The notes under the pieces are model-generated. The model saw only the letters and a list, made by a program, of their open reading frames with translations, searched no databases and was not told the origin of the DNA. Positions 44,607 through 54,146 of a stretch of 64,000 bases of DNA are shown in pieces. This DNA comes from Bacteroidales bacterium (lineage in GTDB: Bacteria; Bacteroidota; Bacteroidia; Bacteroidales; UBA932): positions 1 through 64,000 of the forward strand of contig JAFUZO010000003.1 of assembly GCA_017476575.1 (NCBI GenBank), in the 5' to 3' direction. The first letter of the stretch is position 1; each line of letters opens with the position of its first letter. A program made the position numbers and the translations under genes.

Positions 44607-45315
44607 TCAACGCTCCAGGAACTGCTCCGGCGGCAGCCCCGTCGCCTCCGACGCCTGTCCGGGGGTATACCCCAACTGACCGACCATCCGCCGCGCCGTT
44701 GCAACCAGCGCCTGCGTGGAGCCCTGCTGCATGCCCCTTTGCAATCCTCTCTGCTCCCCGATTTCGATGCCCCGCTCCTCTCCCCGCAACTCCCCAGTGT
44801 AGAGGATGTTCTCCATGTCCATTCTCGTTGTCATATTGTCCTCCATATATTCTGTCTGTTCCTCCTCCGGCAGCCGGGAGACCGTACCGGTACAGCACCC
44901 GGTCCGAACCCTCGTGGAGCGAGAAGTCCAGGAAACTCACCACGTACACCGGCGCATAACCGTACTGCCGGTCGTGGTCGCGGCGACGGCGGAGACGCTT
45001 CCGCTCCGCCTCCAGGATCCGCTTGAACCACTTGTCGTAGAGGATGTCCACGTACCGTCCGACCGCACGGGACGAAACGTACCGGATCTTCGGCTCCTCC
45101 AGCATCGACGAAGGCATCTCCGCAGGGACGTACCCTGTCACCAAGTCTCTCGTTTCCAACATGTTCCCGATCTTTACGTCCGTCAACCCTCCCTCCATAA
45201 GACGACAATGCGAGCCAGGTGCGATATGACCTAACTCGCTTTGCAGACTCGAAGTACTGCGGTGGACAGACTTTTTTTCTTCCACAAAGATGGGGATTTC
45301 TTTCCGTTTTTGCAA
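44607..45315 (-). pseudogene. Rpn-type PD-(D/E)XK nuclease/transposase remnant, frameshifted
   Basis: The first part (45315 down to about 44890) contains YGYAPVYVVSFLDFSLHEGSDRVLYRYG, which resembles the core strand of Rpn-family proteins (Y.L..VY....LDF). The reading then moves to another frame, where RLPEEEQTEYMEDNM and the typical C-terminal block (RGEERGIEIGEQRGLQRGMQQG, GLPPEQFLER) continue to 44607. The 5' nuclease region with the catalytic Asp and Glu is missing. So this is a truncated gene with one frameshift near 44880. Members of the family act in recombination in E. coli. Confidence 0.6.
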
Positions 45316-45376
45316 GCCGTCCTGGCAGACCTCGCAGATGACCGGGACGCGAAGATCCCGTAGGCCGGACGGGCCC

Positions 45377-47422
45377 TCACTTCCACTCCGCCACCCGGAT
45401 CGTATACGTCCCCTTCAGCGGGGCATCGGGAGCCGAAGTGAGGCTGATGCGGCGAAGAGAGGGACCCCAGACGGAGGAGAAGCGGGGGTCGTCGAGTTTG
45501 CGGACCTCCACCGAGGCATGGAGGGTCCGGGGATAGGTCATCCGGACCGCCAGGCCGTCCGCGCAGACAATGACGAGGCTCCCCTCCTCCACCTTCCGGC
45601 CCTGGAAGGTCCCGCCGGGCAGGATGACCTCGCCCTGCACCAGGAAGTGCTCGATATCGGGTCCGTGGCGCCGGTCGAGGTGATAGGAGTCCGTGATGGC
45701 CAGGGAAGGAGTGTCCTTCATAGCCAGGCGGTAGGAGCGCGTCAGGGAGCGCAGGTCGGCCATCTCGGGATAGGCTCCGGTCAGGTCGAGCGAGAAGGTG
45801 CCCTTCCGCTCGTCGCAGGCGACGTTCCGCGCCCGGAACCCGGCTCCGAAGAGTTGCGGGACCCCGCCCGGCATCGGCAGGTTGTGCCAGTCGCACTGCA
45901 TCGACCAGATTTCATAGCGGCCCGCACCGAAGGTCTCCCGCGTGTAGGTCCCGACCCCGGCGTCCACCAGCACCGGCGTGTCCCGGATGAACAGGATGCA
46001 GGTGCCGATGTCGTTGTGGTTGTGGCTCTCGTTGTTGTAGCCACCCTTGGCCCCGAGGAACCAGCCCGAGGCGTTACGCAGGTAGCAAAGTTCCGTCTCG
46101 GGATACCAGGTCGTCGCAGGGACCGCCGCACGCAGGCCGGCGAGCACCTCGTCCAGCGAAGAGGCCGCCACCCGGGCGTTCAGCGAATCCACGGCGGCGT
46201 GGATGTCGGCATTGAAACGGACACTCTCGACCGCCCGGTAGGCATCGTTGCCGACAAACCCGGGCGCACGGAAACAACCCTTCCGGCGGTCCGCCATGCT
46301 GTACAGGCCGAAATCCTCCAGTTCGCGGCTCCGGAGCTGGTGGCCGTAATTCCAGATGAGGCCCGCCGGGCTCGATGCCTTAGCCGCCCCGTCGGCGAAG
46401 TTCACGACCCAGCCGTTCCCGATGTAGGAGCGCGAGATGAATTCGCCGTACCGGCGGATGCGGGGCTCCGACGTCAGGTCGAAGGCGCCGCCCGAAGCAT
46501 CGTAGAGCATCTGGAGCAGGTCGAAGGTCTTGCCCGCCGCCGCGTTCCAATAGCCCGGCCCCTCCTCGCAGGCGCCGTCCTTCTGGATATAATCCAGGAA
46601 GCGGTCCACCGCATACATGGAATAGCCCAACGCCCGGTCGAGCCGTTCCTGGTCCTTTTCCATCAGGAGGAAGGCGAGGGTCACGTCCGACACGCACCAG
46701 GGCGTCCAGTTGTTCAGGATGCCCTCCTTGTTGCCGCGCCCCATCCACCAGTGGGCCCGGAACTCGTCCTCGTCCAGATAAGGGTCGAGGATATTGCGCT
46801 TCACAGCCCGCTCCATCGCGGCGGAGACCGACGGGTCGACCTTGTCGAACTCCGCACGGAAGAAATGCCAGGCCAGCGCCATGATGGCCCCGAAGCGCCC
46901 CCCGGCAAGGTCGATGATATGCTCCCGGCCATCCGGCAGAGCGCGTTTCGTCCGCTGGGAGGGCTGGTGGGCCGACAGCACCCAGGAGGTCTGCTCCGAG
47001 GCGAACCAGGCCCCGTCCAGGAGCTGGTCGATGAACCGGCCCTTCCCCTCGGCCAGTTCGGCCAGGATGAGACCGATGAAGGCACCGCGGTTGGCACCCT
47101 CGATCCGCTCCATCGCCGTCCGGTCGCCCTCCCGCTCGAAGGCAAGGTAGGCCGTGGCCGGGATATGGGTCCAGCGGTGCTCCAGCAACTTTTCGCCGCG
47201 CCGGATGACAGCCTCGGCGTCCGGGCCGAACAGACGGTCCCAGCCCGCCCGGTCGGTGTAGGCCGGCAGCGGGAACCAGTCGGCCCCCGCCACAAACGAA
47301 GCCGCGACCTCCGGCCAGGCATACTGCGACTCCATCAGGCCCTTGTCCCCGGCCCGGAGCCCCAGGGAAAAGGCAGCCGCCACAAGGACGGCTGCCCCAC
47401 AATGCAATAAACCTTTCATCAT
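45377..47422 (-). CDS. Heparinase II/III family polysaccharide lyase-like protein
   Basis: A 681-residue secreted protein with a signal peptide (ending GLRA). Residues about 30-390 form an (alpha/alpha) toroid (NNWTPWCVSDVTLAFLL, EEGPGYWNAAAGKTFDLL). The rest is the heparinase II/III beta-sandwich with GGYNNESHNHNDIGTCILF, the H.H.D block that binds metal and helps catalysis. Relatives cut uronate-containing glycans such as heparin, alginate or exopolysaccharide. It has no SusCD neighbours, so no substrate can be assigned. Two adjacent Met codons make the exact start uncertain by one residue. Confidence 0.88.
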   Translation of the reverse strand: MMKGLLHCGAAVLVAAAFSLGLRAGDKGLMESQYAWPEVAASFVAGADWFPLPAYTDRAGWDRLFGPDAEAVIRRGEKLLEHRWTHIPATAYLAFEREGDRTAMERIEGANRGAFIGLILAELAEGKGRFIDQLLDGAWFASEQTSWVLSAHQPSQRTKRALPDGREHIIDLAGGRFGAIMALAWHFFRAEFDKVDPSVSAAMERAVKRNILDPYLDEDEFRAHWWMGRGNKEGILNNWTPWCVSDVTLAFLLMEKDQERLDRALGYSMYAVDRFLDYIQKDGACEEGPGYWNAAAGKTFDLLQMLYDASGGAFDLTSEPRIRRYGEFISRSYIGNGWVVNFADGAAKASSPAGLIWNYGHQLRSRELEDFGLYSMADRRKGCFRAPGFVGNDAYRAVESVRFNADIHAAVDSLNARVAASSLDEVLAGLRAAVPATTWYPETELCYLRNASGWFLGAKGGYNNESHNHNDIGTCILFIRDTPVLVDAGVGTYTRETFGAGRYEIWSMQCDWHNLPMPGGVPQLFGAGFRARNVACDERKGTFSLDLTGAYPEMADLRSLTRSYRLAMKDTPSLAITDSYHLDRRHGPDIEHFLVQGEVILPGGTFQGRKVEEGSLVIVCADGLAVRMTYPRTLHASVEVRKLDDPRFSSVWGPSLRRISLTSAPDAPLKGTYTIRVAEWK

Positions 47423-47425
47423 CTA

Positions 47426-47697
47426 CGGTTCAGGTGTCAGGGTTACGGTAAAGGTATTGGTCTTGTTCACGGTAACATTGGATTCGAAACCGACCTCATA
47501 GTAGCCGGAATGACCGACATTGTCCAGAGGACCTCCGCGGACAGGTTATACTCCGCCTGTACGACATCCTCCGCCCAGTCGGATTTCAGCAGCAGGCCGG
47601 CATAGGTCAACAAGGAGGGAACGCAGGCCCGGCACAAGGTGTCGAATGCGTCCCGGTCAGACCGCTTGATCCGTGCGATGAGGCTTCTCTCGTCCAT
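47426..47697 (-). pseudogene. Truncated ECF sigma factor joined to the 3' end of another gene
   Basis: From the ATG at 47697 the protein reads MDERSLIARIKRSDRDAFDTL...SDWAEDVVQ, the start of region 2 of a Bacteroidetes ECF sigma-70 factor. The match stops just where D.FLKLW should follow. In another frame the same DNA continues with LDNVGHSGYYEVGFESNVTV and ends TVTLTPEP then TAG at about 47426, like the last strands of a secreted beta-sandwich protein. A deletion seems to have fused two gene ends. A -7 box TATCTTTG (47707-47714, minus) still precedes the start. Confidence 0.6.
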
Positions 47698-47865
47698 TCC
47701 GTGCCGCAAAGATAGGATTTTTTACGTAACTTTCCACACCCCGTCCGGAGCACGTTCCCGCACCCGGTTCGAAGGCTTCGCCCCGGTAATCTCCCAGCGA
47801 CGTTTCCAAGGACCTCCGGTGAAACGCCTCTGGAACAATCCCTTATACTGCGCACCCGGTCCATC

Positions 47866-48031
47866 GGACCTTCCATCCGGTGATTCGTAACACTTTGATA
47901 ATCAAAACCCTCATTTCAGGACGATGGAAGGTCCCCCCGCAGAAAGGGGGACCTTCCATCAAGCATTTTTCAACATGTTGTTTATCAGTTGTTTCCATCG
48001 GGAACGATGGAAGGTCCCCGCCATGGGGGAC
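47866..48031. repeat. Cluster of GATGGAAGGTCC repeats with a perfect hairpin
   Basis: The 12-mer GATGGAAGGTCC or its complement occurs at 47866-47877, 47923-47934, 47949-47960 and 48006-48017. The middle pair forms a perfect 15-bp hairpin (47923-47937 and 47946-47960, 8-nt loop); the last copy is followed by GGGGGA and makes a shorter one. No gene is seen in the 355 nt between the sigma remnant and the P-II-like gene. Confidence 0.85.
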
Positions 48032-48052
48032 GGCAGCACGTGGGGACAAGGC

Positions 48053-48346
48053 CTACAGGGCGTCTTCCACGGGGAGGACGTAGGCGCGGAGGCCGAGGAC
48101 GGGGTTGGCGGTGTCGGTCTCACGGAGGGCCTGCATGATACCGAGGGCGAGGTTGTCGTCCACGACGGAGAGCAGGGCATGGTTCTGGGTCGGCCAGGCA
48201 TGGTTGCCGAGGTGGGGCTCGCCGTCCTCGCTGCCGCGGCCGCCGATCTCTTCCCACACGGTGTAGCCCCGCTGACCGCAGCGCTCCAGCAGTTCGACGA
48301 TTTCCTGGTTGTAGGCCTGGTTGTAGGCAATGAATATCGCTTTCAT
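48053..48346 (-). CDS. Small P-II-like protein downstream of the efflux operon
   Basis: A 97-residue protein from the ATG at 48346; the frame is open upstream through the hairpin repeat but that part is non-coding. The pattern MKAIFIAYNQAYNQEIVELLERCGQRGYTVWEEIGGRG, then HALLSVVDDN and LRAYVLPVEDAL suggests the beta-alpha-beta P-II-like fold of small regulators found beside RND pumps. It lacks an evident PII T-loop signature. It may sense a ligand of the pump, but nothing more specific can be said. Confidence 0.6.
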   Translation of the reverse strand: MKAIFIAYNQAYNQEIVELLERCGQRGYTVWEEIGGRGSEDGEPHLGNHAWPTQNHALLSVVDDNLALGIMQALRETDTANPVLGLRAYVLPVEDAL

Positions 48347-48363
48347 CTTCGTATGTGATGTGT

Positions 48364-48442
48364 AAAAATAACCGGATTCAACGCTCCTGTCGCTTCGCGA
48401 CCCTGTTCCGGGCAAATGTCGTTTTTGAAGTCGGTTATTTTT
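48364..48442. repeat. Hairpin repeat family A, copy 3
   Basis: Arms 48364-48381 and 48425-48442 (two mismatches) with the conserved cap. It starts 8 nt after the RND stop and ends 18 nt before the P-II-like ATG, the same placement as copy 1. The arm sequence differs from copies 1 and 2 on both sides in a matching way. Confidence 0.85.
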
Positions 48443-48449
48443 TCGATTA

Positions 48450-51400
48450 TTATGCAAGTTTTTGGGCGGCCTTCCGGGCGCGGCGGCGTTCCTGATGTTC
48501 CGTGAGGCCGCAGTAGAGGACCGGGATGATGACAAGGGTGATGACCGTGGAAATGGAGAGACCCCAGGCCACGGTGGTACCGAGGCCACGCCACATCTCC
48601 GATCCCTCTCCCCGGCCCCAGGCCATCGGCAGCATGCCGAGGACGGTGGTGAGCGTCGTCATGAGAATCGGGCGGAGACGGCTTCTGGCCGCGGTTACAG
48701 AAGATTCGCGTACACCCATCCCCCGCTCCTGGCACAGGATCGTATAGTCAATCAGCACGATACCGTTCTTCACCACGATGCCCAGGAGGATGATGATGCC
48801 GATCATCGACATCACTCCGATGGCCATGCCGTGGGCCATGTTGCCGAGAGCGACGCCCACGAAGGCGAACGGAATCGAGAACATGATGACGAACGGCCCC
48901 ATGAAGGATTCGAACTGGGAGGCCATGACCATGTACACGAGGATGATGATCAGGAGCATCAGCAGAAGCATGTCGGAGAACATGTCCTGCTGGTTCTCAT
49001 AGTCGCCGCCGATACGCCAGGAAAGCTCCGGAGGCAGCTGGGCCTCCTCCATGATGGCGGTCGTCGACTCGACGGCCTGGCTCAGGGAGCGGCCGCGGGC
49101 CACGATACCGGTCACCATGATGTAGCGGTCGCGGTTCTTGCGCTGGATGGTCGGCGGCACCTTGGACTCCACGATGCGGCCGAGGTCCTTGACCTTGATA
49201 CCACGGCCCTGCGTATTGTAGATCACGATGTTCTCGATGTCCTCGATGCTGGTACGGAACTCGGGCGCATAGCGGACGCGGATGTTGTATTCTTCCCCGT
49301 CCTCACGGTAATACGAGGCCACGGAGCCGCTCATGGCGGCACTGACCGCCGCGGCGGCCGTCGTGGATGACAATCCGTTGAGCGCCAGTTTCTCCCGGTC
49401 GAAATCGACTTCGTATTCCGGCGTGTACTGGTCGCGGCTCAGGATGGCCTGCGTGAAGTTGCCGCTCTCCATCATCCTGGTGCGGACCTAGTGGGCCGCC
49501 TTCTCGGTGGTTTCGAAGTCATAGCCGTAGATTTCCAGCTGGACAGAACTCGATGCGCCCATGCCGAAGCCCTCGTTGACATTGAACTTGTTGATTTCAG
49601 GGAACAGGCGGAGGTCGGCACGCACGATGTCGGCGATCTCGGCGGCGGAGCGATTGCGGTCCTCCATGCTGCCCAGGTTGATGTTCATGGTGATCAGGTA
49701 GGTCCCGTTGTTCTGCATGGAGGCGAAGGCGTTGTCGGTGTCCGCCTGTCCGAACCGGTAGCTGAGGACCTTGATCTCAGGCACGTCGGCCTTGATCTTC
49801 TCATATACACGGGCCGCCACGTCACGGGTCACGTCCTGCGCCGTCCCGATCGGCAGTTCGATGGTGACGGACAGCCGGCCCTGGTCGGCACTCGGGAAAT
49901 ATTCGGTCTTCATCTTCGGCAGGTACAGCATCAGCACGCCGACAAAGACGACAAGCGCACCGCCCAGGACGAGCTTCTTATGGCTCATGCACCAGGCAAT
50001 CATCCGGGAATATCCGTGGGAGATGCCGTCCAGGACCCGGTTCACCGGACCGAAGATGGCCAGATGGAGCTTGCCGGTCTTGGGCTTGTTGGAGAACAAC
50101 TGCGAGCACAGCATCGGCACGAGCGTCAGGGCGGCGGTCGTGGATACGATCATGATGATCGAGACGATCCACCCCAGCTGCTTGAACATGATGCCGGCCA
50201 TGCCGGAGATCATCGTCAACGGCAAGAACACGCAGAGCATGGTCAGGGTCGAGGCGATGACGGAGATCCCCACTTCGGCTGTACCGTGCACGGCGGCTTC
50301 CTTCGGCTTCTCGCCCCGCTCCAGGTGTGTGGAGACATTCTCCAGGACCACGATGGCGTCGTCCACCACCATACCGATGGCGATAGAGAGGGCGGACATG
50401 GAGATGATATTCAGCGTATTGCCCGTCGCAAAGAGGTACAGCAGCGAGGCCAGGAGGGCGATCGGGATGGAGAGGATGACAATGAGCGTCCCCCTCCACC
50501 GGCCGAGGAACAGGAACACCACGAGCATGACCACCAGGAAGGTGATCATGATGGTTTCCTTCAGGGAGTTGATGGTACGGAGGATGTTGTCGGAAGTGTC
50601 CATCACCTGCGTGATCCGGATATCGGAAGGCAGGTTGCGCTCCAGGCGGGAGAGTTCCTTCTTGACCTTCCTGATCACCTGGACCGTGTTGTAGCCGGAC
50701 TGCTTCTGGATGACAATCTGCGCTCCGCGTACACCGTTGGTATAGGATTCCTGGGATTTCTCTTCCAAGGTGTCCTGGATACGGGCCACATCGCGGAGGT
50801 ACACGGTTCCGCCGCCATAGGAGCCCACGACCACGTCGAGCAGTTCCATGGGATCCTGGAACTCTTTCTTGATGCGCAGGGAGTAGGTGTCGGAACCGAT
50901 GTCGATGCTGCCGGAAGGGACGTTGCGGTTCTCGGCGGCAATGACCTGGGCGATGACCGGGATGCTGAGGTTGTAGGCTTCCAGCCTGGACGGATCGCAA
51001 TAGACCTGGATCTCCCGCTTCGGCGCACCGGCGACGGAAACCGTACCCACGCCGGAGACGCGGGCCAGCGGGGTGGCGACCTTGTCTTCCAGAATCTTGT
51101 CGAGGGCGGAGACGCTCTGGTCCGCCGTCGCCGCCAGGATCATGATCGGCATGTCGTCCACGCTGAACTTGAAGATGAACGGCGAGGAAGCGCCGTCCGG
51201 CAGGCTCTGGCTCACCATGTCCAGCTTGTCGCGGACATCGTTCGTGGCCTCGTCGATGTCGGTGCCGTATTCGAATTCAAGGGTCAGGATGGAGATGTTC
51301 TCCCGGGAATTGGACGTGATATCCTTGAGGTCGGACACTCCGTTCAGGGAGTTCTCCAGGACCTTGGTCAAGTTGTTTTCCACGTCCTCGGCGGAAGCGC

Positions 51401-51557
51401 CGGGATAGGCGGACATGACCATGATCACGTTGGACTCGATGTCCGGGAAATTGTCGACCGGCAGCCGGGTGAGGGCGAACACGCCCAGGATGGCGAAGGC
51501 AAGGAAGACCAGGGCGGTGGTGACCGGGTTGTTGACGGATGCTCTGTAGATGCTCAT
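48450..51557 (-). pseudogene. RND efflux inner-membrane pump (AcrB/MexB-like), in-frame amber codon
   Basis: One continuous frame of 1036 codons encodes an HAE-type RND pump, broken by a single TAG at 49488-49490 after ETTEKAAH. Reading resumes in the same frame as VRTRMMESGNFTQAILSRDQYTPEYEVDFDREKLA, so only one codon is altered (for example TTG to TAG). All other parts look intact: NNPVTTALVFLAFAILG start, SAYPGASAEDVEN, GMVVDDAIVVLENV in helix TM4 with the proton-relay Asp pair, and the C-terminal GIVVKNGIVLIDYT. TAG is a normal stop elsewhere here (48053, 1325), so recoding is unlikely. It may be a recent null mutation or a sequence error. Confidence 0.85.
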
Positions 51558-51562
51558 GGCCG

Positions 51563-52594
51563 CTACTGGTTAAGGACCGACACCTTGAGACCGTCGCGGA
51601 GGGCGGTCTGTCCCTTGAAGACGACCCGCTGCCCTTCCTCGAGGCCCGAGGTAATCTCGTATTCGGTGCCGATGTGGCGGCCGATGCCGACGGGGACATA
51701 ACTGACCGTCGCGTCGTCATTGACGATGTAGACGAACCGCTGGCCGGTCCCTTCCTGTTTGACGATGGCCTGGTCGGGGACGATGATACTCTCCCGGGTG
51801 CCGAAATTCACCGTCACACGGGCGTACATGCCGGGACGCAGGGCCCGGTCGGTATTGGGAACGACAACCTCTGCACTGAACGTATGGGTCGCCGGGTTGA
51901 TGGTCGGATAGAGACGGTCCACCTTGCCGGTGAAGGTGCGGCCCGGGATGGCATCCGCGGTCAGAGTGACTGCATCGCCCTTCTTGACGCGGGTATATTC
52001 GCTCTCGGAAATGCCCACGAGAAGTTTCACCGGAATGACCTGCTGGACCGTAAAGAGCGGGGCAGTCATCGCGAACATGTCGCCCACATCGAAGTTGCGG
52101 GCGGTCACGTAGCCGCTGATGGGGCTGCGGAGGATGGTGTTCTCCTCCAGGTTGTCATAATTGGATTTGCGGACCTTGTAGCCGAGTTCGGCCGCCTCGA
52201 AGTCAGACTGGGAGACGCCGCCTTCCTCGTAAAGGCTCTTCAGGCGGGCATATTCCACTTCGTCATTCTGGACCTGGAGAGCGAGCTGGTCGAGCTGGAG
52301 GCGGTCCATCTCCGCGAGGACCTGCCCCTTGGCGACATAATCACCGACCTCCACGTTGATCTTGCGGATGCGGCCGCCCTGCTGGGGCATGATGTTGTTC
52401 GTGGCGTAGGCTTCAATGGTCGAGGCATAGGCGCTCTCCTGCGGGACGTCCCGGAGGACGGCCAACGTTATTTCCACATTTCGGGGAGCCTCGTCGGCCG
52501 ATACGGCGGATCCGGTCCGGGCATCGCTCCGGCCTCCGCAGGAAGCGGCGGCGATGGCAGAAGCGGTAAGGAGTAACAATGTTCTGGTTTTCAT
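51563..52594 (-). CDS. RND efflux periplasmic adaptor (membrane fusion protein)
   Basis: A 343-residue lipoprotein (lipobox AAASC). Pattern of AcrA-like adaptors: a split biotinyl-lipoyl domain (GGRIRKINVEVGDYVAKGQVLAEMD and ILRSPISGYVTARNFDVGDMF) around a short helical hairpin, then beta-barrel and membrane-proximal domains (LRPGMYARVTVNFG, YVPVGIGRHIGTEYEITSGLEEGQRVV). It ends 5 nt before the pump gene. Confidence 0.95.
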   Translation of the reverse strand: MKTRTLLLLTASAIAAASCGGRSDARTGSAVSADEAPRNVEITLAVLRDVPQESAYASTIEAYATNNIMPQQGGRIRKINVEVGDYVAKGQVLAEMDRLQLDQLALQVQNDEVEYARLKSLYEEGGVSQSDFEAAELGYKVRKSNYDNLEENTILRSPISGYVTARNFDVGDMFAMTAPLFTVQQVIPVKLLVGISESEYTRVKKGDAVTLTADAIPGRTFTGKVDRLYPTINPATHTFSAEVVVPNTDRALRPGMYARVTVNFGTRESIIVPDQAIVKQEGTGQRFVYIVNDDATVSYVPVGIGRHIGTEYEITSGLEEGQRVVFKGQTALRDGLKVSVLNQ

Positions 52595-52609
52595 ATATAT
52601 GTCCGTTTT

Positions 52610-54145
52610 TTATCTGTAGGAGCCATTGAGGTCGACGCGGCCTTCCCCGTCGAGAAAATCGTAGCCGAGGGTCTGCTCCAGGGAGGCCTTGGCGATAATG
52701 AAATTGTAGATCGCCTGGGAGACGGCAAGGCGGCTCTGGGTCAGCACCAGTTCAGTGTTGTTCAGGTCCGTAAGCGTGCTCTTTCCCACCTGGTAGGACT
52801 TCGAGGCGATGTCGTATGCCTTTTCAGCAGAGCCCAGGGCATCCTTGGCGGCGTCGTAACTCTTCATCGCGGTCTCCATCGTGGACAGGCTCTGGCGGAT
52901 GCCGATGCGCAGCTGCCGTTCGGCGTTGGTGCGCTGGAGGTCGAGCTCACCGGCCTGCACCCGGGCCTGCTTGACGGCATGGTAGCGCTGGCCGCCGGAG
53001 AAGATCGGGATGCTGAGGCTCAGGCCGACGTAGGAATACGGGGTCCAGTGATAGTCGCTGAACTTGAAGTCGTCAGTCATCGCATTATAACTGTAGGCGA
53101 AAGCCAGGCTCAAGGTCGGCAGGTAGGCGTACTGCTGCATCCGGATCTGACGGGCGAGCATCTCGGCCTGTTTTGCGAGTTGGCGGAGTTGGGTGTTGCC
53201 CTCCAGCGAGGCTCCGCTGCCCTCGGCCAGGTCGAGGAGCATGCGGTCGGCGTAGTCACCGATAGATCCGGCGATATCGATGTCGGTGTCCAGGTCCATG
53301 CCGATGACCGCCTTGAGCTGCCAGAGGCCGAGCATGACGGAATTTTCGGCATTGTAGACATTCGGGATGGCCGCCGCGACATTGGCCTTGGCCCGGGTGT
53401 AATCGAGTTCGGAGGCCTTCTGGGCGTTGTAGCGCATCTCGGTCTGGCGGAAGTTCTCGACGGCGTTCTCGTAGACCTGGCGGTAGACCTCGAAGGCCTC
53501 CTTGGCCAGCAGCACGGCATAGTAGGCCTGCTTGACCGAGGTCACCATGCCGAGGCGGGATTCGCGGGCCTGTTCGACGGCCAGTTCCACCTGGTCGCCA
53601 GACACCTTGAGGCTCTCCCAGAGCTGGACGTTCACAAGCGGCATGGCGGCGCTGATACCGAGATTATAGGTATTCAGACGGCCGACCTCGAAACCGCCGT
53701 CGGACGAGGAAGCGTTCTCCGCCGGCTTCGGCACATAGGGCGCAATCTCCGGATGGAGGGCCACCAGCTCCTGGATATAATAAGTGATCGGCTCGAAGGC
53801 ACTCTGCAGCATGCTGGCCATACCGCCGCCGCTGCTGTCGTCATCGGAAGACCCGCCCATATACATCACCTGCTTCTTGATGGTCCGCTGGTACGAGCCC
53901 GAACCGTTGACCTGCGGAAGGAGCGAGGCATAGCTGCCCCTCCGGGCATATTCGGTGCGCTCGATCTCCATGTCCGCCACCTTGACAGACACATTCTCGC
54001 TAAGGGCGACCTTCAAGGCGTCGTCCAAGGTGAGGACGACCTTCGCACTGTCCTGTACGGGCGGGGCTTCCCGGTACTGCGCTCCGGCTGTCAGCGGAAG
54101 CAGCGGAAGGACCGCCATAAGGACCCGTTTCTTCACATTCATCAT
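52610..54145 (-). CDS. TolC-like outer-membrane efflux protein
   Basis: A 511-residue outer-membrane factor. The start is taken at 54145 (MMNVKKRVLMAVLPLLPLTAGAQ), which gives a normal signal peptide 1 nt after the tetR stop; the longer frame overlaps tetR. The two repeats of the OEP fold are visible (LTLDDALKVALSENVSV and the C-terminal AYDIASKSYQVGKSTLTDLNNTELVLTQSRLAVSQAIYNF). First structural gene of the efflux operon. Confidence 0.94.
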   Translation of the reverse strand: MMNVKKRVLMAVLPLLPLTAGAQYREAPPVQDSAKVVLTLDDALKVALSENVSVKVADMEIERTEYARRGSYASLLPQVNGSGSYQRTIKKQVMYMGGSSDDDSSGGGMASMLQSAFEPITYYIQELVALHPEIAPYVPKPAENASSSDGGFEVGRLNTYNLGISAAMPLVNVQLWESLKVSGDQVELAVEQARESRLGMVTSVKQAYYAVLLAKEAFEVYRQVYENAVENFRQTEMRYNAQKASELDYTRAKANVAAAIPNVYNAENSVMLGLWQLKAVIGMDLDTDIDIAGSIGDYADRMLLDLAEGSGASLEGNTQLRQLAKQAEMLARQIRMQQYAYLPTLSLAFAYSYNAMTDDFKFSDYHWTPYSYVGLSLSIPIFSGGQRYHAVKQARVQAGELDLQRTNAERQLRIGIRQSLSTMETAMKSYDAAKDALGSAEKAYDIASKSYQVGKSTLTDLNNTELVLTQSRLAVSQAIYNFIIAKASLEQTLGYDFLDGEGRVDLNGSYR

Positions 54146-54146
54146 A

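Noticed and set aside
47923..48031. Possible CRISPR array
   Set aside because: Copies are in both orientations, spacing is irregular and no cas genes are present.
49488..49490. TAG decoded as an amino acid in the RND pump
   Set aside because: TAG ends other genes here (GH130 at 1325, P-II-like at 48053), and no special downstream structure or suppressor tRNA was seen in the window.
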